Notes under the pieces: generated by a model
Told to the model about the DNA's origin: nothing
What the model saw: only the letters and a program-made list of their open reading frames with translations
Database searches by the model: none
Assembly: GCF_027497495.1 (NCBI RefSeq)
Contig: NZ_CP114205.1
Location: forward strand, 6,820,001 to 6,884,000
Source of the DNA: Streptomyces tubercidicus
Lineage (GTDB): Bacteria > Actinomycetota > Actinomycetes > Streptomycetales > Streptomycetaceae
Direction of reading: 5' to 3'
DNA length: 64,000 nucleotides
Program-made: the position numbers and the translations under genes
Shown: positions 25,834 to 34,665 of the stretch, piece by piece
How the letters are laid out: each line of letters opens with the position of its first letter
How positions within the stretch are numbered: position 1 is the first letter of the stretch

Positions 25834-26682
25834 ATGCTGCGCATCGCTGTCCCCAACAAGGGTTCACTGTCCGAGCCTGCGTCGGCGATGCTCCATGAGG
25901 CCGGCTACCGCCAGCGCAAGGACCGCAGGGAACTGGTGCTGGTCGACGCGGAGAACGAGGTCGAGTTCTTCTTCCTGCGCCCGCGCGACATCGCGGTCTA
26001 CGTCGGCTCCGGCAAGCTGGACATCGGCATCACCGGCCGTGACCTGCTGCTGGACTCCGGCTCGCCGGCCGAGGAGATCCTCCAGCTCGGCTTCGCCGGC
26101 TCGACCTTCCGCTACGCCACCCGTCCGGGCACCGCCAAGGACGTCAGCGAGTTCGGCGGCATGACGATCGCCACCTCTTTCGCCGGCCTGGTCCGGCAGC
26201 ACCTCGCCGACAACGGCGTGGACGCCTCGGTCGTCCACCTCGACGGCGCCGTGGAGACCGCCATCCAGCTCGGCGTCGCCGAGATCATCGCGGATGTCGT
26301 GGAGACCGGCACCACCCTGCGCAACGCCGGCCTGGAGATCATCGGCGAGCCGATCCTCAAGTCCGAGGCCGTCGTCATCCGGGGCACCGGCGCGCCGGAC
26401 GACGACCCCAAGGTGCGCCAGTTCCTGCGCCGGATGCAGGGCGTCCTGGTGGCCCGCCGCTACGTGATGATGGACTACGACATCCGCGTCGAGCACGTCG
26501 AGAAGGCCGTCGGCCTCACCCCGGGGCTGGAGTCGCCGACCGTCTCCCCGCTGCACCACGAGGGCTGGGTCGCGGTCCGCTCGATGGTCCCGTCCCAGGA
26601 CGCCCAGCGCATCATGGACGAGCTCTACGACCTCGGCGCCCGCGCGATCCTGACCACCGGCATCCACGCCTGCCGGCTCTGA
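25834..26682 (+). CDS. hisG: ATP phosphoribosyltransferase, long form
   Basis: A 282-residue enzyme catalysing the first step of histidine synthesis, feedback-inhibited by histidine. The catalytic domain has DIGITGRDLLLDSG and the PRPP loop DVVETGTTLRNAGLE. The C-terminal regulatory domain of the long form ends with SMVPSQDAQRIMDELYDLGA and GARAILTTGIHACRL. The ATG follows AAAGGAA, 49 bases after hisE, consistent with co-transcription. Confidence 0.96.
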   Translation: MLRIAVPNKGSLSEPASAMLHEAGYRQRKDRRELVLVDAENEVEFFFLRPRDIAVYVGSGKLDIGITGRDLLLDSGSPAEEILQLGFAGSTFRYATRPGTAKDVSEFGGMTIATSFAGLVRQHLADNGVDASVVHLDGAVETAIQLGVAEIIADVVETGTTLRNAGLEIIGEPILKSEAVVIRGTGAPDDDPKVRQFLRRMQGVLVARRYVMMDYDIRVEHVEKAVGLTPGLESPTVSPLHHEGWVAVRSMVPSQDAQRIMDELYDLGARAILTTGIHACRL

Positions 26683-26742
26683 CCTGCGGCCCCGGCCACC
26701 CACCCGTACGCACCGCATCACCCTCGACGGAAGACCGACGAC

Positions 26743-27195
26743 GTGTCCGCGCCCCTGCCCAGCCTCCCGGTGACCTTCCGGCCCACCCGCACCCGGGTCG
26801 TCCTGTACTCCGTGGGCCTCGCCCAGTTCGCCGCCCTCACGGCGATCGCGCTGGCGCTGCCGAACCTGAGCGGCGGCGAACGGCTGAGCTTCGTCCTCAC
26901 CGGACTGCTGGTGCTGGCCGTCCTCCTGCTGCTCGCCCGCCCGAAGGTGGTCGCGCACCAGGAGGGCGTCACGGTGGTCAACCTCACCACCAAGCGCGAA
27001 CTGGCCTGGGCCCAGGTCGTCCGGGTCAATCTCCGGGTCGGCGACCCCTGGGTCCATCTCGACCTCGCCGACGGCACCAGCCTGCCCGCGATGGGCATCC
27101 AGCCGGGCATCGCCCGCGACCAGGCCATCCGCGACGCCCGTGCGCTGCGCGACCTCACCGAGAAGCATGGTGCTGTCGACCACACGGCCGGATGA
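26743..27195 (+). CDS. PH-domain membrane protein
   Basis: A 150-residue protein with two N-terminal hydrophobic helices (about 20-65) and a bacterial PH-like domain (VTVVNLTTKRELAWAQVVRV, then a DLADGTSLPAMGI loop). The GTG start follows GGAAG, 60 bases after hisG. Orthologues are often beside hisG in Streptomyces. The role is unknown. Confidence 0.7.
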   Translation: MSAPLPSLPVTFRPTRTRVVLYSVGLAQFAALTAIALALPNLSGGERLSFVLTGLLVLAVLLLLARPKVVAHQEGVTVVNLTTKRELAWAQVVRVNLRVGDPWVHLDLADGTSLPAMGIQPGIARDQAIRDARALRDLTEKHGAVDHTAG

Positions 27196-27235
27196 GCCTG
27201 CCCTAACCAGGGCCCCGCTGTTTACTCTGTTCTCC

Positions 27236-27254
27236 GGGGCGCACCCTGCGCCCC
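27236..27254 (+). terminator. Short GC hairpin before the CBS-protein operon
   Basis: GGGGCGCA and TGCGCCCC form an 8-base stem with a 3-base loop, 41 bases after the PH-domain gene. It may terminate the his-side transcript. Confidence 0.45.
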
Positions 27255-27369
27255 GCCCCTCTGTGGGCCAACACCGACCCGAGGAGTGACTCCCTCCGGC
27301 AATGGACGGATCGTCCTGTAGTACCTGCGCCGCCCCTCCCCGACCCCGGCACACCACGGAGGCGGCGGC

Positions 27370-28743
27370 ATGACCGGCCCCCTGCTGCTGCTCGCCGCGG
27401 CCCTCGTCCTGATTCTGGCCAACGGTTTCTTCGTCGCCGCCGAGTTCGGACTCGTCACCGTCGAGAAGGCGGACGCCGAGCGCGCCGCGGCCGACGGCGA
27501 CCGCCGCGCCCACACCGTCGTCTCCGCACTGCGGGAACTCTCCTTCCAGCTGTCCGGCACCCAACTGGGCATCACGATCACCTCCTTGGTGGTCGGTATG
27601 CTCGCCGAGCCCGCGCTGGCCGAGCTGCTGTCCGGCCCGCTGCTGGCCACCGGCCTGCCCCGGGGCGCGGTCTCCGGCACGGCGGTGGTGACCGGCATGC
27701 TGCTGGCCTCCGGCGTCCAGATGGTCATCGGTGAGCTGGTCCCCAAGAACTGGGCGGTCTCCAAGCCGCTGCCCGTCGCCCGCGTCGTGGCCGGTCCGCA
27801 GCGGGCCTTCTCCCGCTTCTTCCGCCCGGTGATCACCCTGCTGAACACCGTCGCCAACCGTCTGGTGCGCGCGCTGGGCGTGGAGCCGACCGATGAGCTG
27901 GCCTCCGCCCGCACCCCCGGCGAACTGGTCTCGCTCGCCCGGCACTCCGCCCGCGCGGGCGCCATCGAGCAGGACACCGCTGACCTGTTCGTCCGCACCC
28001 TCTCGCTGGGCGATCTGACGGCGGAGAACGTCATGACGCCGCGCGTCCGGGTGAGCGCGCTGCAGGCGTCCGCGACCGCCGAGGACGTGGTGAACCTGAC
28101 CCGCGCGACCGGCCTCTCCCGGTTCCCCGTCTACCGCACCCGCCTCGACGAGATCGTCGGCATGGTGCACCTCAAGGACGCGCTGGCCGTCCCGGCGCAC
28201 GAGCGGCTGCGCATCCCGGCGGCCCGGATCGCGGTACCGCCGCTGCTGGTGCCCGAGACGCTGCCGGTGCAGGCGCTGCTGGAGCGGCTGCGCAGCGAAC
28301 AGCCGATCGCGGTCGTCGTCGACGAATACGGCGGCACGGCCGGTGTGGTCACCCTGGAGGACATCATCGAAGAGCTGGTCGGCGAGGTCCGCGACGAGCA
28401 CGACGGGGTGGACCTGCCCGAGCTGGGCCAGGCCCCGCCCGAGGAGGGCCGCCCCGCCTGGGACGCCGACGGCGGCTGCCGGGTGGACACCCTGCGGCGG
28501 ATCGGCCTGGACGCCCCCGAAGGACCGTACGAGACGGTGGCAGGACTGGTGGCACACATACTCGGCCGGATCCCGGCCCCCGGCGATATCGCGGAACTCG
28601 ACGGCTGGCGGCTGCGGGTGCGGCTGGTCTCGCACCACCGCGCGGAGCGGATAAGGATCGTACGGACCGCGACGGTCACGCTGCCCGCCGCACCCGAGGC
28701 ACCCCGTGAACCCGTCGTGGCGGTCGCGGAGGTGGCCCGATGA
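27370..28743 (+). CDS. CNNM/CorC-type membrane protein with CBS domains (hemolysin-like)
   Basis: A 457-residue protein probably involved in divalent cation (Mg2+ or Co2+) efflux or homeostasis. It has an N-terminal DUF21/CNNM domain with three to four helices (NGFFVAAEFGLVTVEKADAE), a CBS pair (VMTPRVRVSALQASATAEDV, then VVDEYGGTAGVVTLEDIIEE), and a C-terminal CorC-HlyC domain. The ATG follows GGAGGCGG. Its stop overlaps the next gene (ATGA). The old hemolysin label comes from one family member and should not be read as a toxin. Confidence 0.88.
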   Translation: MTGPLLLLAAALVLILANGFFVAAEFGLVTVEKADAERAAADGDRRAHTVVSALRELSFQLSGTQLGITITSLVVGMLAEPALAELLSGPLLATGLPRGAVSGTAVVTGMLLASGVQMVIGELVPKNWAVSKPLPVARVVAGPQRAFSRFFRPVITLLNTVANRLVRALGVEPTDELASARTPGELVSLARHSARAGAIEQDTADLFVRTLSLGDLTAENVMTPRVRVSALQASATAEDVVNLTRATGLSRFPVYRTRLDEIVGMVHLKDALAVPAHERLRIPAARIAVPPLLVPETLPVQALLERLRSEQPIAVVVDEYGGTAGVVTLEDIIEELVGEVRDEHDGVDLPELGQAPPEEGRPAWDADGGCRVDTLRRIGLDAPEGPYETVAGLVAHILGRIPAPGDIAELDGWRLRVRLVSHHRAERIRIVRTATVTLPAAPEAPREPVVAVAEVAR

Positions 28744-29870
28744 CGCTGGTCCAGCTGTTCTTCGCGGTGCTGCTCGTGCTCATCAACGGCTTCTTCGTCG
28801 GCGCCGAATTCGCCCTGGTCTCGGTGCGCCGCAGCCAGATCGAGCCGCTGGCGACCGAGGGCTCCTCCCGGGCCCGGCAGGTGCTGCACGGGCTGGAGAA
28901 CCTCCCGCAGATGATGGCCGCCGCACAGTTCGGCATCACCGTCTGCTCGCTGACGCTCGGTGCGGTCGCCGAGCCGACCGTCGCCCGCCTCCTGGAACCG
29001 CTCTTCGAGGCGGTGCACCTCCCGGCCGCCCTGGTCCACCCGCTCGGCTATGTCATCGCCCTGGCGCTGGTGGTCTTCCTCCACCTCGTCATCGGCGAGA
29101 TGCTCCCCAAGAACCTGGCGATGGCCGCGCCGGAGAAGACCGCCCTGTGGTTCAGCCCCGGTCTGGTCGCCTTCGCGCGGCTGTGCCGCCCGGTCACCGC
29201 GCTGCTCGGGGCCTGCGCCCGCGGCGTACTGCGGATCTTCCGGGTGGAGCCGAAGGACGAGGTCGAGGCGGTCTTCACCAGCGAGCAGCTGACCCACCTC
29301 GTCGAGGACGCCGGGCAGGCGGGCCTGCTGGAGCCGGCCGAACAGGAACAGCTCTCGGACATCCTGGAACTGGGCAGCCGCCCCGTCACGGATGTCCTCC
29401 TCGACCGGGCGGCACTGGTCACCGTCGAACCGACCGTGACGCCCCGCCAGGTGGAGGAGCTGACCGTACGGACCGGCTACTCCCGCTTCCCGGTGTGCGC
29501 CCCCGGCGGTGCGTACATGGGCTATCTGCACGTCAAGGACGTCCTGGACCTGGAGGAACGGGACCGGGCTGTGCCCCAGCGGGTCTGGCACCCGATGACC
29601 ACGCTGCGCGCCGAGCTGGCGCTGGACGACGCGCTGACGGCGATGCGCCGGGCCGCCTCCCATCTGGCGGCGGTCTCCGATGCGACCGGCCGGGTGCTCG
29701 GCGTGGTCGCGCTGGAGGACGTGCTGGAGATGCTGGTCGGTGAGGTCCGCGACCCGGCCCACCGCAGGGCACCGGCGGCCCGTACCGCGCGGCGGGAGGC
29801 CCGTGAGCGGGTCACCGAGCCCCGCGAGGAGGCCGCGCTGCCGGCGGAGAACCGGGCGATGGCGGGCTGA
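28740..29870 (+). CDS. CNNM/CorC-type membrane protein with CBS domains, second copy
   Basis: A 376-residue paralogue of the previous gene (NGFFVGAEFALVSVRRSQIE; CBS segments at DVLLDRAALVTVEPTVTPRQ and GRVLGVVALEDVLEMLVGEV). It lacks the C-terminal CorC-HlyC domain. Translation is coupled to the first copy by a 4-base overlap. The tandem arrangement suggests a heteromeric transporter or sensor. The exact ion is unknown. Confidence 0.88.
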   Translation: MTLVQLFFAVLLVLINGFFVGAEFALVSVRRSQIEPLATEGSSRARQVLHGLENLPQMMAAAQFGITVCSLTLGAVAEPTVARLLEPLFEAVHLPAALVHPLGYVIALALVVFLHLVIGEMLPKNLAMAAPEKTALWFSPGLVAFARLCRPVTALLGACARGVLRIFRVEPKDEVEAVFTSEQLTHLVEDAGQAGLLEPAEQEQLSDILELGSRPVTDVLLDRAALVTVEPTVTPRQVEELTVRTGYSRFPVCAPGGAYMGYLHVKDVLDLEERDRAVPQRVWHPMTTLRAELALDDALTAMRRAASHLAAVSDATGRVLGVVALEDVLEMLVGEVRDPAHRRAPAARTARREARERVTEPREEAALPAENRAMAG

Positions 29871-29990
29871 GGCGCGCGGGCGGGGCGGCTGCTCCGGGCG
29901 CCGGGCCGGGCCTGACCTGGCCGGGACGCCGTCGATCGGGCGGCCTCGCATCGGGCGGTGTCCAGGACAGCCGGCCCCGCCCCCGCCGCC

Positions 29991-31883
29991 TCAGAACTCC
30001 GGCCTCCCCTGCGGGTCCGGGCCGCGGCCGGAGAGGACCTCGCCGTAAGCCTGCATCAGATCCGGCAGCCGGAGGGTGGCGAGGTCGTCGCGGGTCGGGG
30101 TGCCGAGCCAGGTGGCGAGCCGCAGATCGCGGTAGGCGCAGCTCTTCTCGTACAGGGTGCGCAGAAAGCGGCCGTTGCCCAGCTCATCGATCCAGCCCTG
30201 CTCGACGACATGACCGCTGATGCTGCACAGCTCGTCGCGGGCCTCCTCGTCCCAGCGGTCGCCGTTCTCCGCGGCCAGCACCTCACCGATGGCGGTCAGC
30301 TCCAGCGGCCGGTAACTGGGGAAGTCGACACGGCTGGTGAAACGGGAGGACAGCCCCGGATTGGCGGCCAGCAGCCGGTCCATGCCCTCCGGGTAGCCCG
30401 CCAGGATGACGACGAGCCGGTCGCGATTGTCCTCGGCGCGCTTGAGCAGCACCTGCAGCGCCTCGTCGCCGTAGGCGTCGCCCTTGCTGTAGCCGGAGTT
30501 GGACAGGCTGTACGCCTCGTCGACGAAGAGCACCCCGCCCAGCGCCGAGTCGATCAGCTCATTGGCCTTCACCGCGGTCTGGCCGAGGAACTCGCCGACC
30601 AGGTCGGACCGCTGGGCCTCCACGAGATGGTCGCCGCCGAGGAGCCCCAGGGCGTAGAAGACCCGCCCCAATATCCGGGCCACGGTCGTCTTGCCGGTGC
30701 CGGACGGCCCGGAGAAGACGAAGTGCCGTTTCGGCGGCTGCACCGGCAACCCCTGGCCCGCCCGCAGCCGCGCCATTCTCAGCTGGGCCGACAGCGCCCG
30801 CACCTGCCGCTTGACCGGCTCCATGCCGACCATCCGCTCCAGCTCCGCCAGCGCCTTCTCCAGCAGCACCGGATCAGCGGGCCCGGCGGGCAGCCGCTCG
30901 GCACCGCGCGGCACCGGCGCCGTCGCCTTGACCCGGGCCGCCGCGTCGCCCCCGGCGGGCGGGCCGACCGGCTCGCCGTCCGGCCCGTCCGCCTCACCGG
31001 TCACCAGCAGCTCACGGCCGTCCACCGGATCGAGCGGGGCCAGCGGATCCGGATCGCCGCCGGCCCCCTGGCCGAGACCGGCGGCGGAGACCGTCGCGAG
31101 ATCGGAGCCCTCGTCCAGGCCGTCCCCCTCCGCGATGGCGGCCAGCCGTGCCGCGGTGTCCATGAACGCCGGGTCGATCCGGTGCACCGCGCGGTAGAGG
31201 GGGAGCGCCGCGGCGCTGCGGCCGGTGCCCTCATGGGCGCGGGCGAGCCAGTAGCGCAGCTCCTTGCGCTGCGGCTGCTCGCTGCGGCAGCGCATCAGCG
31301 CGGCGGACAGCAGCGGCTCGGCCTGCCCGTACATCTCCAGCCGCACCCGCGCCATCCCCCCGAACAGCCCCGCCTCGATGCCCAGCACCGGATCGGCGAG
31401 CAGCGGCTCGGTCTGCCGTACGAGCTGGTCCCAGTCCTTGACGAGATAGGCGCGGCAGGCGTGCAGAAAGCGCACCTGGGGGTCGGTGTCGACCGGGGGA
31501 CAGGCGGCCAGCGCCTGGTCCAGCTCGGCGACATGGCGGCCGTCGAGCCAGTGCGAGGCGTGCGCGAGCAGCAGATCGCGGCCGGTCTCCAGCACCGGCT
31601 GGACCCACCAGCCCAGCCAGTACCAGGAGTTGAGGGTGCGTCGGTGACGGGCGCGCATCTCGCCGAAGCGGTCGCGGTGCCGGTGCATCCGCAGCAGCGC
31701 GATGGAGGTGTCGGCGCGCAGCGCGTGCAGACCGAGCCAGGCGTCGGCCATCGTCGGATCGAGCCGTACCGCGGCCCGGAACTCCTCCTCCGCCTGCGGA
31801 TAGGCGGCGATGGTGTAGGCGTCGACCGCGCGCAGCCAGGCGAGCTCGGCCGGGGCGGGCGAACCCTGAGTGCCGAAATCCAT
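29991..31883 (-). CDS. EccA/CbxX-type AAA+ ATPase with N-terminal TPR region
   Basis: A 630-residue cytoplasmic ATPase. The N-terminal half (about 1-280) is TPR-like helical repeats (AYPQAEEEFRAAVRLDPTMA). The C-terminal AAA+ domain has Walker A GPSGTGKTTVARILG, Walker B GVLFVDEAYSL and a sensor region RLVVILAGYPEGMDRLL. This is the architecture of EccA from ESX systems and of CbxX/CfqX. It is 7 kb from the type VII locus in this window and not linked to it, so a role in secretion is possible but unproven. The ATG at 31883 follows a G-rich ribosome binding site. Confidence 0.82.
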   Translation of the reverse strand: MDFGTQGSPAPAELAWLRAVDAYTIAAYPQAEEEFRAAVRLDPTMADAWLGLHALRADTSIALLRMHRHRDRFGEMRARHRRTLNSWYWLGWWVQPVLETGRDLLLAHASHWLDGRHVAELDQALAACPPVDTDPQVRFLHACRAYLVKDWDQLVRQTEPLLADPVLGIEAGLFGGMARVRLEMYGQAEPLLSAALMRCRSEQPQRKELRYWLARAHEGTGRSAAALPLYRAVHRIDPAFMDTAARLAAIAEGDGLDEGSDLATVSAAGLGQGAGGDPDPLAPLDPVDGRELLVTGEADGPDGEPVGPPAGGDAAARVKATAPVPRGAERLPAGPADPVLLEKALAELERMVGMEPVKRQVRALSAQLRMARLRAGQGLPVQPPKRHFVFSGPSGTGKTTVARILGRVFYALGLLGGDHLVEAQRSDLVGEFLGQTAVKANELIDSALGGVLFVDEAYSLSNSGYSKGDAYGDEALQVLLKRAEDNRDRLVVILAGYPEGMDRLLAANPGLSSRFTSRVDFPSYRPLELTAIGEVLAAENGDRWDEEARDELCSISGHVVEQGWIDELGNGRFLRTLYEKSCAYRDLRLATWLGTPTRDDLATLRLPDLMQAYGEVLSGRGPDPQGRPEF

Positions 31884-32358
31884 CCCGTCCCCCCACAAAA
31901 CGTCCCCCGTGCGGCGCCGGGCGAGTGCCCGGCCGCGGCTCCCTAACCGGCATGCCGCGGGCGGGAGTTGACCGTCTCCGCGCACACCTCGGTCCCTGGC
32001 CGACGGTGGCACGGACTCGCATGGTACCTGCGGGATCGGCGCAGGCCGTAGAGGGCGGTACGGGACAAGAGTGGGCGACGGGGCAGGATGCGGCGGCGCG
32101 AAGGGGGCGGTGACCCAGGGTGAGGGAGAGCGGGCGTCCAGCGGCGGCGCGAGCCCGTTTTGCGCAGAACGAAGCCCCCGATCACGGGGGAACAACCGGG
32201 GGCTTCGCATCTGCGGGCGGTCCGTTGAACCGCACATTGAGAACGTAAGTCCTGTACGCCCCCCAGGTCAAGCCGAGTTGAGGTACTCGGCGGGACCCTA
32301 TCGGCGCCGCCGGGCGCGTCGGTGGTGGTCGGCTACGGAGTGTGAAAAGCGGGGCCCA
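31884..32358. other. Intergenic region with one strong hairpin
   Basis: This stretch between the EccA-like start and the uridine-kinase-like stop has no plausible gene and no recognisable tRNA. Its only clear feature is the hairpin at 32170-32207. The promoter of the ATPase gene must lie in its left part. Confidence 0.5.
32170..32207. terminator. Strong hairpin, terminator-like
   Basis: CGAAGCCCCCG and CGGGGGCTTCG form a perfect 11-base stem around a 16-base segment that itself contains ACGGGGG. It lies 151 bases past the stop of the minus-strand uridine-kinase-like gene, so it may end that transcript. Confidence 0.6.
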
Positions 32359-32943
32359 TCACGGTGTCGTGGAAGGCCCCACGGCTACCTCGTACCCCAT
32401 CTGCCCCTCGTGGACCAGGAAATCGGCGTACGGGCGCGAAGGGTCCGCCGCGAAGTGCGCGCGCTCCGCCGGAATCCAGCCACTCCAGAACGCGGAGAGC
32501 CCCGGCCCGTCCCGGAGTTGACCCCTTTCCCAGGAGTGTTCGCGCGTCAGTTCCATCCACAGCAGGCACGCCAGATACGGCCGCAGCGCCCGCCGGCCCG
32601 CGCCCACGCCCTCGACCAGCACCAGCGGCGCCGGTGCGAGCACCCGCTCGTCGGTGAACTCCCCGCGCACCCAGTCGTAGACGCCGTAGCGCGCCGTCTC
32701 GCCCCGGGACAGCGGCGCGAGGATCTGCGCGTCGAAGCGCGCACTCCAGGCGAACAGCTCCTCATGCGTCGCGAGATCGTCGGTGTGCACCACCGGAGCC
32801 CCGCCCAGCGCGGCGGCCAGCCGCCCGGCGAAGGTGCTCTTGCCCGAGCCCGCGTGCCCGTCCACCGCGATCAGCCGCACCGGACCGCAGGAGGGCGGCG
32901 CGGCGCGCAGCCGGGCGGCGAGGGCGGCCAGATCACGGTCCAT
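32359..32943 (-). CDS. Uridine-kinase-like P-loop protein
   Basis: A 194-residue ATPase of the uridine kinase/phosphoribulokinase group. Walker A is VDGHAGSGKSTFAGRLAAAL and is followed by VVHTDDLATHEELFAW; the acidic residues fit the catalytic position. LVLVEGVGAGRRALRPYL resembles the family's third strand. The ATG at 32943 (MDRDLAALAA) was preferred over an open-frame start 81 bases earlier. The substrate is not certain: many such actinobacterial proteins are unassigned. Confidence 0.75.
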   Translation of the reverse strand: MDRDLAALAARLRAAPPSCGPVRLIAVDGHAGSGKSTFAGRLAAALGGAPVVHTDDLATHEELFAWSARFDAQILAPLSRGETARYGVYDWVRGEFTDERVLAPAPLVLVEGVGAGRRALRPYLACLLWMELTREHSWERGQLRDGPGLSAFWSGWIPAERAHFAADPSRPYADFLVHEGQMGYEVAVGPSTTP

Positions 32944-33270
32944 TGCGCCAGCGTACGCCGCCGCCCCGGGCCCGTCCGACGCCAGTGGTCCCGACCAATA
33001 TTGCTCCCGCGACGCGCCCCGCACCGCCTTCCGGAGCGGGGCCGGAACGGGAATAGTTGACTCGTTGCTCGGCCGTCAGTCGTTAGCCGCCCGTCCGCCG
33101 CCCGCCAGTCGTCAGCCGCCCGTCAGCCTTCGGCCGTCCGTCTGCCGTCCTCCGCCGTCCGCCGACCCTCTGCCGTCAGCCGCCCGGCCCGACCCTCCCG
33201 CCCGCTGCCCGGCCCACCCCACCCCACCCCGCCCGCCCGCTCGTCCGCATCCCACTGGGGGACTTCCACC
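32944..33270. other. Divergent promoter region with CCGTC-rich low-complexity DNA
   Basis: Positions 33075-33240 consist of degenerate pyrimidine-rich repeats around CCGTC and CCGCC, with a strong strand bias. No gene is seen. It lies directly upstream of the secreted peptidase gene. Confidence 0.5.
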
Positions 33271-34665
33271 ATGACCAGCTCCGCACCCCGGCGCACCGTC
33301 CTGGCTGCCGCGCTCGCCGCCGCGGCGGGTGCCGCCACCCCCTCGGCGCAGGCCGCCGACGCCGCCCGTACGTCCGAAGCGTCCGCGCCCGCCGCCACCC
33401 CGCAAGCCGCCGCGCGCCGATCGAAGAGCCTCGTGGACTATCACTCCTGGACCACCACCACCGACTGGCACAAGGGCCGCGCCCAGGGCACCGGCATCAC
33501 GCACGGCGCCCGCCCCGGCATCCACATCGTCCACCCGGTCGGCACCCTCGACTACAAGGACCCGCACACCGGCCGGACCACCACCTGGGACTACGCCGTC
33601 TGGACCTCCCCGGCCCACTCCCTCAAGGTCCCGGCCACCGAGGTCATCGCGTCCTGGAACGCCCACACCCCGCCCGCTACGTGGATCGCCGTCGAACTCC
33701 GCGGCACCTACTCCGACGGCGGCCACACCCCCTGGTACGTGATGGGCCGCTGGACCGCCGGCGACGGTGCGAGCGACATCCGCCGCACCTCCGTCGACGA
33801 CCAGAAGGACGGCAGAAGCAGCGTCTCGACCGACACCTTCGCCATCGACGCCCCCGCCGGCGGCCTCCGCCTGACCTCGTACCAACTGCGTCTCACCCTC
33901 CACCGCAAGCCCGGCACCCCCCTCACCCCCACCGTCTGGCGGGTGGGCGCCATGGGCTCGGACCTCCCCGACCGCTTCGAGGTACCGGCGTCCCGGCCCG
34001 GCCAGGTCGGCCGTGAGCTGGTTGTCCCGCGCTACTCGCAGGAGATCCACAAAGGCCAGTACCCGGAGTACGACAACGGGGGCGAGGCATGGTGCAGCCC
34101 GACGTCCTCCCAGATGATCATCGAATACTGGGGCCGCAAGCCCACCCAGCAGCAGCTCTCCTGGGTCAACCCCGACTACGCCGACCCCCAGGTCTGCCAC
34201 GCCGCCCGCCACACCTTCGACTACCAGTACGAAGGCTGCGGCAACTGGCCCTTCAACGCCGCCTACGCCGCCACCTACCGCGATCTCCAGGGCATCGTCA
34301 CCCGCCTCACCTCCCTCACCGACCTCGAACACCTCATCCACGCCGGCCTCCCCGTCATCACCTCCCAGTCCTTCCTCAAGACGGAACTGGACGGCGCCGG
34401 CTACGGCACCGCCGGCCACCTGATGACCGTCATCGGCTTCACCAAGAACGGCGACATCGTCGCCAACGACCCGGCCTCCCCGGACAACGCCGCGGTCCGA
34501 CGCATCTACAAGAGGCGGCAGTTCGAGAACATCTGGCTGCGGACCAAGCGGTACGACGCAAAGGGCCAGGTCAAGAGCGGTTCGGGAGGGGTCTGTTACC
34601 TCTACTTCCCGGCTAAGCCAGCACCAACTCAGCACCGAGTTCTCGCGGAGCTGGGAATCCACTGA
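33271..34665 (+). CDS. Secreted C39-family (papain-like) peptidase
   Basis: A 464-residue exported cysteine peptidase. Residues 1-29 form a signal peptide (RRTVLAAALAAAAGAATPSA; the double Arg could allow Tat export). The C39-like domain is C-terminal: Cys275 in GGEAWCSPTSSQMIIEYWG, His383 in TAGHLMTVIGF and Asp400 in GDIVANDPAS form the likely triad. The middle region (about 60-250) resembles a beta-sandwich. The ATG follows GGGGGA. Its last 53 bases overlap the end of the integrase gene on the other strand. Confidence 0.82.
   Translation: MTSSAPRRTVLAAALAAAAGAATPSAQAADAARTSEASAPAATPQAAARRSKSLVDYHSWTTTTDWHKGRAQGTGITHGARPGIHIVHPVGTLDYKDPHTGRTTTWDYAVWTSPAHSLKVPATEVIASWNAHTPPATWIAVELRGTYSDGGHTPWYVMGRWTAGDGASDIRRTSVDDQKDGRSSVSTDTFAIDAPAGGLRLTSYQLRLTLHRKPGTPLTPTVWRVGAMGSDLPDRFEVPASRPGQVGRELVVPRYSQEIHKGQYPEYDNGGEAWCSPTSSQMIIEYWGRKPTQQQLSWVNPDYADPQVCHAARHTFDYQYEGCGNWPFNAAYAATYRDLQGIVTRLTSLTDLEHLIHAGLPVITSQSFLKTELDGAGYGTAGHLMTVIGFTKNGDIVANDPASPDNAAVRRIYKRRQFENIWLRTKRYDAKGQVKSGSGGVCYLYFPAKPAPTQHRVLAELGIH

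Noticed and set aside
25864..28638. A 924-codon open frame on the minus strand
   Set aside because: It runs antisense to hisG and the CBS protein gene and encodes only His/Asp/Gly-rich sequence with no domain.
32208..32300. Possible tRNA next to the 32170 hairpin, suggested by a T-arm-like GGTTCAA on the minus strand
   Set aside because: No matching acceptor stem, anticodon arm or D-arm could be assembled.
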